DNA from: Stentor roeselii
Taxonomy: Eukaryota > Ciliophora > Heterotrichea > Heterotrichida > Stentoridae
NCBI GenBank assembly: GCA_006503475.1
Contig: RSEH01000420.1
Location: 1 to 21,294, forward strand
Direction of reading: 5' to 3'
DNA: 21,294 nt
Each line of letters opens with the position of its first letter. Position 1 is the first letter of the stretch. Below the pieces are notes generated by a model, which worked only from the letters and a program-made list of their open reading frames with translations, did no database searches and was not told where the DNA came from. A program made the position numbers and the translations under genes. Below are positions 16,745 through 21,294 of this stretch, one piece after another.

Positions 16745-17629
16745 AGAATAGATTTAATTCACTTCATTATTAATTATTGATTTTATTTCAGGAGGTTTGA
16801 TATTAAAGTAGATTTTTTTTTATTAAGAAAGAGGAGACAAACTAATTGTTTCTGTTATTTTTTCATAGTATTTAAATAAATTTTCTATAACATGTTAAAA
16901 GTGATTTATTTTGAGATATAAATAGTATCAAAAAGCCACTGTTTGGTATTAAAGTATAAATTTTTATACAGTTAATGAAATACTCTTAGTTTTTATAATG
17001 AATTCTTAATAGAACACTCCAATAATAAATAAATTTAATGGCAATAAAGTTTAAAAGTTTCTGCTAGTGAAAATAAATTAGAAAAACTTTATAAAGTACC
17101 CTCTATAAAAATTATTAAAAGTTGTATCCATAAATTTGTTTCAAATCATTATTTAGAACAAGAATTAATCAGTTTTCTATCTATTTTGGTGATTTTACCA
17201 TTCAAAAACTTTAAGTAAATATTGATAAAAAATTATAATCTTGTGTACATTTTAACTATTATACTCTAACACCTAACATCTATAAATGATTTTTTTATAA
17301 ATATTAAAACTCTAAGAATTTTCATTGATTATTGATTAAATAGTTGTAAAAAATCTTATTTAATAAAATATTTAAGACTTATTAGCTACTGAAAATTAAT
17401 TGACAAGTTTATATAATGGTTATTATGTAATTCTTGATAAATAAATTAGTATTTTTTATGTTAGTTTCTTGGTAAGATTTTTCATTTAGAGTGAAGGCTG
17501 AAAATCATCTCAATTTCAATTTCTCTAAATCTAATAATGCATGAACACTTTTTCATTTAACCATACATTTTTTCTTATATAAAATCTTTTAATTTAAGAG
17601 TTTTTAAACAACCAAAAAATATTATTGTG
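16745..17629. other. AT-rich non-coding region
   Basis: These 885 nt hold no open frame of interest in either direction and no recognised RNA gene. The first part should contain the 3' UTR of the HEFGH gene. Base composition is very AT-rich throughout. Confidence 0.6.
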
Positions 17630-17830
17630 CTAATTATGCTAGGGTAGTTATGTTCAATAAGTTATATTTAAAATGATAATTATGCCTGGGTAGGTAATCA
17701 TTTGGCTTGCTATATTACTGATGCTATGCTGGATACCTTAAATAACTAGCCATCTTACCTACTAGGTTTCATCATTCGATCAGTAATTACTACTTATGGT
17801 TATGCTGATGCTAGGGTATTATAAAAAACT
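17630..17830. repeat. Cluster of short degenerate direct repeats
   Basis: A core of ATGCTAGGGTA occurs at 17636-17646 and 17808-17818, with a variant ATGCCTGGGTA at 17682-17692. The first two copies share flanks (AATTATGC before, TAGKTA after). A second repeated word, CTGATGCTA, appears at about 17719 and 17805 and overlaps the last core copy. The cluster is less AT-rich than the DNA around it. Origin and function are unknown; it could be remains of a small tandem array or part of a non-coding RNA. Confidence 0.45.
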
Positions 17831-18060
17831 AAAACGCATACAACATATAAATAAGAATTTGAGTCGAGTGACTAACAATTGACTGCAGACTGAATAGTGA
17901 TAAGGGTTACCTGGTGATAATATCGGGAGATGATTAAGACACTACAAGCTAACTTCGAACACATTTGTGTCAACATTAGCTACTTTTTCGGAACCTGTGG
18001 TCTTTTTGAAGTAAACTTAGTGTAGTTAGATCCACAATCCATTAATAAGGGGAAGATGAA
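17831..18060. other. Less AT-rich island with a two-part hairpin; candidate structured RNA or gene relic
   Basis: The island stands out from its very AT-rich surroundings. It holds a hairpin at 17947-17981: outer arms AGCTAA (17947-17952) and TTAGCT (17976-17981), inner arms ACACA (17959-17963) and TGTGT (17966-17970) around a two-base loop. Both strands also show stop-poor but interrupted frames, for example plus-strand segments at about 17927-18025 and 18029-18145. I cannot decide between a structured non-coding RNA and decayed coding DNA. No match to U1, U2, U6, SRP or RNase P RNA signatures was seen. Confidence 0.3.
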
Positions 18061-20693
18061 TAATATAGAAGATTTTATTAGAAAATTGGGTAAAGACTTT
18101 TATGGTTTAATAGAGGCAATTTTTCATAAATTAATATCAATTTGATTTTTTAGTGATAAGATCTTACTTTTCAACCCACATACTATTAATTATTTTACAA
18201 TAGAACATCTTTAATTGTGCTTAGAATCAGCGTAATTGATGTGATAGGTCTTCATGTTTTATTAATTAAATAGATTCAATTAAAAGATATCGCTTGTTAG
18301 TTTTTAGTCTGGGCTTTAAGTAAGACGATATAAGAGCTTAAAGAAACATTTTTGTATAATCTTAAGAAATGTAGTTCTGTTTATTGATAAATAATTATAT
18401 TTATGAAATAATATAAGGTGCAGGGATCATTGATTTAGTTTAAAACTAAATAATACTTTAAACTACTTCAACCTACTTTAAATTAATAAAACCAGTAATC
18501 CAGTCAAAGTCCTTATTAATCCTATAAAATATTTTTAATCCAGCATAATAAAGTTAAATTAAATAACACCAAGAAGTTCAATTATTAATAAGAGTTAAAA
18601 CTACTTTCAATGTTTTATTCTGAAACAATTCCTTAAGAAAAAAAAAATATCAATGTTTGTACTGTCATTTGAATTTCATTCTTTGAAGATAAAGATTTCG
18701 AAAAATTAATAATGAGTAAAAGAAAGAATATAACTTCTTAATTATCGTTTATTTTTTGATATCTTTCATTGATTAATATATCTTTAAAATTAAAGCATCC
18801 TATAAAGTAATTAAATTATTAATAAGATTTTATCTTAGCACGAATTGTTTGAAAATACTTTTTTTTTAGGGTTTCTTAGTTCTATTATTTAATATTTTTT
18901 AATAGTTTAAGTAAATATTGAAAATAAATTCTCTAGACTTTAAAAGTCTGGGAAATCCTGAATCGAAAAGGAATAAAAATTTCTAATATCAACTATTTGT
19001 TTGCATATTGCCTAAAAGTCAATGAAAATCAAAAAAGTTAGTCCGAATTAGGAAAAATTGTTAAATTATCATTAAAATGAATCTATTTCACTTACGAGTT
19101 TTACAACTTTCAACTTACAACATAATGAAAACTATCAGAATTTATGTTTCTCTTATGAATATTAAATATAATCAAGTGTTTTCTTATAATTGACGGAAAT
19201 TATAGTCATTTAAATTGAGAAAGATAGAAATATCATTTAGATATTCATGTTATTAGTTCAAAATTTTGGTCCTGTCCTATGGGAAATAAATATTTACTAT
19301 TATGTTTTGAAGTATTTCTTCATTATAATCCATACACAAAGTAAATGTTTGTCTTACTTAAAATCAGAGTCCGGATGTTTGGAGGTATCATGAGTCAGAA
19401 AATTTCTCTATTATATTTGAGTCTTTTATGTTCTACTGACTTTAATGAATCTTTAATTATTTATTTATTCTCAACTTTAATATTGGATTTATATTTATTG
19501 TTGATAATTTATCCTTGGTTTGTTCTAGTCTTGATCTTTATGCAATGAGTTGATGATATAATTTTAAATCTTTTTGAACTAAATCGTATTACTTTCTTAT
19601 TCTTTTAACTTGATTCATTATGATATACTCTTTCTTGGCTAAATTTCATCATTATTGACTAGTATACATTCTATATTACTAATAAATGATCTGAATTTTA
19701 TTTATGATTATTATCTTAATGTATTATTATATTTATAGGTTGTTATTAAGTTTAATAAATGAGAAATTGCATTTCAAATATTTTTAAAATTACTTTGCAT
19801 ATTGTCTCAATATTGCAACTCCTCATTTTAATGAATATTTCACTTTTTAATATATAATATTCTAATCATACCTCAATCATTTAGTTTCTTATTTACAAAA
19901 CTATATGCATTTAATGAATTACATATGATATGCATTATTAGTACCAAATACTAACAAAAAATAAATCATTAAATGTATTTAAAACCATTAAAATCAAGAT
20001 TTGATATCCAATAATATAAAATGACGTAGAATATTAAAAAACAAGTTTTAATCCAAAAAAATCAATTGACACACAGGAATATCGATAGAACTCATGTTGA
20101 AGTCCCAGAAGAAATTCATCTAAACCTGAAGATATACACAATTCGCTAATAAATCTCGAGGCTTCTTAATAAAAACCTATGTTAATTTATTCAAAGGTTA
20201 ATTTTACACCATATAAGAAAGGAAAAACTAGATTTATTAACATCAGAAAAAAATACAAAGATCAAACATTCAATTTCAAGTTTCTCATCAAATTATCGAA
20301 TACTGGTTGAAAGGCAAATCAAAGTAAACTAGTTGATAGTTAAATGATAATGATTATTAAACAGAAAAAAAGATCAATAATAAAATCCTCAATACATTAA
20401 ATTCTAAAAATAATATATAACTGACAATTTTGAAATTGAAGTTTGCTGTGATGATTTGAATCGAGATTAATCTAAACTGGTTTCATAAATCAATATTTGA
20501 TTTAAAGACAAACTGACTTAATTAGTAAACTATTGAATTGTATGCCTACTCTTGGGACAATCTTGAAGTTTTATTTATTGAATTTAGAATAGTATTCAAC
20601 TACTCTTACAACAGAAGATAGATAATTATAACTTTTGATTAGATTTAGTATAAACTATTAAAGGTATTTTGGCTTGAAAATTTAAGTCTATAA
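18061..20693. other. 2.6-kb AT-rich gene-poor region
   Basis: There is no supportable intact gene. A 67-codon ATG frame at 19345-19548 is rich in Leu, Ile and Phe as expected from AT-rich sequence and is not annotated. A weakly protein-like, stop-interrupted frame lies at 20030-20329. No tRNA, telomere repeat or long inverted repeat was recognised. Confidence 0.55.
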
Positions 20694-21117
20694 ATGTCAG
20701 AATCTGGTTCACTCAGATTAGCGAGAGAAGAGATACTCAAAATTCCTGGAGATAATGGTGAGAGTAAAGGAGCTAAGCTTCAAAAGAAGATCTATAAGTA
20801 CTATAAAAGGTATTCAAAATATAAAGAAAAAACATATTCATGGCCGATGAAAATCTTTGACAAAGGATAACATTTTTAAACTTTTCCTCCCTGATAACAG
20901 GATTTTCAATAAGTAACAAAGCCAATATGCAGAGAACAACTTTATTAATATGATGGTCTCGTTTCAGCTGTTAGGTAAATTCGAGTTCTTTGAAATAAAT
21001 GATCATCGCAACTTTAAAGAGTTTGTGCTAGAATCATCATTTGAAGAACTTTGAGAATCATACTTAGGTTGGCATACAATAATTAAATCAAATAATAAAG
21101 TCAAGAAAAGTATTTAA
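20694..21117 (+). pseudogene. Probable decayed gene fragment, one frameshift and two stops
   Basis: An ATG with an in-frame TAA directly before it opens a 58-codon frame (MSESGSLRLAREEILKIPGD at the start, Lys/Tyr-rich later) that ends at TAA 20868-20870. A +1 shift just before that stop leads into another frame which reads on with only a TAA (20914-20916) and a TGA (21052-21054) to a TAA at 21115-21117. It includes a convincing stretch at about 20950-21051 (VSFQLLGKFEFFEIND and FKEFVLESSFEEL). The composition is clearly more protein-like than the neighbouring DNA. I found no GT-AG intron of 15 or 16 nt that would repair the shift. Sequencing error, an unusual splice pattern or chance are alternatives. 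The family is unknown. Confidence 0.4.
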
Positions 21118-21147
21118 GTAACTAATCTTTATTAAATTAAGTTATCT

Positions 21148-21294
21148 TTAGTAGCCAAATTCTTGGTACACACAATCAGGATAGCGATCTTCCATTGTCT
21201 TGATTAAGTCCATAATTTTCTGAAACTTTGAAAGCGAAATCTCAAACCTGATGACTTCAATAAACGAACTCATCGGAGTCTTAATAACAGCTGC
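21148..21294 (-). CDS. 3' end of a minus-strand gene, partial
   Basis: An open frame of 48 codons enters from the right edge and ends at TAA (21148-21150 on the plus strand). It encodes a helical segment (TPMSSFIEVIRFEISLSKF and KIMDLIKTMEDRYPD) and ends in VYQEFGY. Codon choice, including TCG, GTC, ATC and CGC, resembles the well-supported left-hand genes rather than the AT-rich noise around it. Too little is visible to assign a family. The start lies outside the window. Confidence 0.55.
   Translation of the reverse strand, partial: AAVIKTPMSSFIEVIRFEISLSKFQKIMDLIKTMEDRYPDCVYQEFGY

Noticed and set aside
17266-17278. CTAACACCTAACA, resembling a telomere C-strand or telomerase template
   Set aside because: As I recall, the heterotrich repeat has three consecutive C residues (CCCTAACA); this sequence has only two, occurs once, and no telomerase RNA features surround it.
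17927-18213. Long plus-strand frame readable if TAA and TAG were Gln and TGA Trp
   Set aside because: All well-supported genes in the window use the standard code, the opposite strand is equally stop-poor here, and stop density rises quickly downstream. An alternative-code gene is not supported.
19345-19548. 67-codon ATG frame encoding a Leu/Ile/Phe-rich peptide
   Set aside because: Its composition is what AT-rich DNA gives by chance, it has no conserved motif, and stop-free runs of this length are expected somewhere in several kilobases of such DNA.
20758-20772. Possible 15-nt GT-AG intron in the 20694 frame
   Set aside because: Removing it keeps the same frame and does not cure the later +1 shift, and the sequence reads through without it, so there is no reason to call it.
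1-21294. tRNA, rRNA, snRNA, SRP RNA, RNase P RNA or CRISPR array
   Set aside because: By eye no paired A and B box, snRNA 5' splice-site-binding motif, conserved SRP or RNase P core, or regularly spaced repeat was found. A covariance-model scan would be more sensitive.

Overview
The window looks like nuclear DNA of a heterotrich ciliate close to Stentor. Two genes read through only if tiny GT-AG introns of 15 and 16 nt are removed (3754-3768 and 13358-13373), a size characteristic of heterotrichs. All genes use the standard code: UAA, UAG and probably UGA act as stops, Trp is TGG, and one frame runs 1857 codons without a break. This argues against Blepharisma (UGA = Trp), Condylostoma (all stops reassigned) and Euplotes. 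Ciliary and cortical protein types also fit a ciliate. The genus is inference.

Layout. Positions 1-12.6 kb are gene-dense. In order they hold an outer-dynein-arm docking-complex coiled coil (47-1534, +), a seven-helix PGAP6/TMEM8/myomaker-like membrane protein (1540-2319, -), an unassigned coiled-coil protein (2329-3543, -), a spliced N-myristoylated charged protein (3681-4433, +), an IQ-motif protein (4813-5850, +), a doubly acylated kelch protein (5885-6967, -) and a 1857-residue protein with a C-terminal coiled coil (6982-12555, -). Spacing is extreme: convergent stop codons lie 5 and 34 nt apart, and same-strand neighbours only 9 and 14 nt apart. At about 13.2-13.65 kb lies a short spliced Acinus-type RRM protein, a likely subunit of the exon-junction-associated ASAP complex.

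From about 13.65 kb the DNA becomes much more AT-rich and almost gene-free. It holds one clear gene (14903-16744, +), an unassigned protein with an HEFGH zincin motif followed by a 140-residue Ser/Lys/Pro-rich insert and a Glu-Gly-Gly candidate third-ligand site. Further right are a small less AT-rich island with degenerate repeats and a hairpin (17630-18060), a probably decayed coding sequence (20694-21117) and the 3' end of a minus-strand gene running off the edge (21148-21294).

How the genes fit together. Several left-half products (docking complex, IQ protein, coiled coils, acylated membrane-anchored proteins) suit the cilium or cell cortex. Ciliates do not generally group genes by pathway, so the neighbourhood is weak evidence. 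I found no tRNA, rRNA, CRISPR array, intact transposon or telomere repeat. The most unusual items are the HEFGH protein, the minimal Acinus and the near-zero intergenic spacing.
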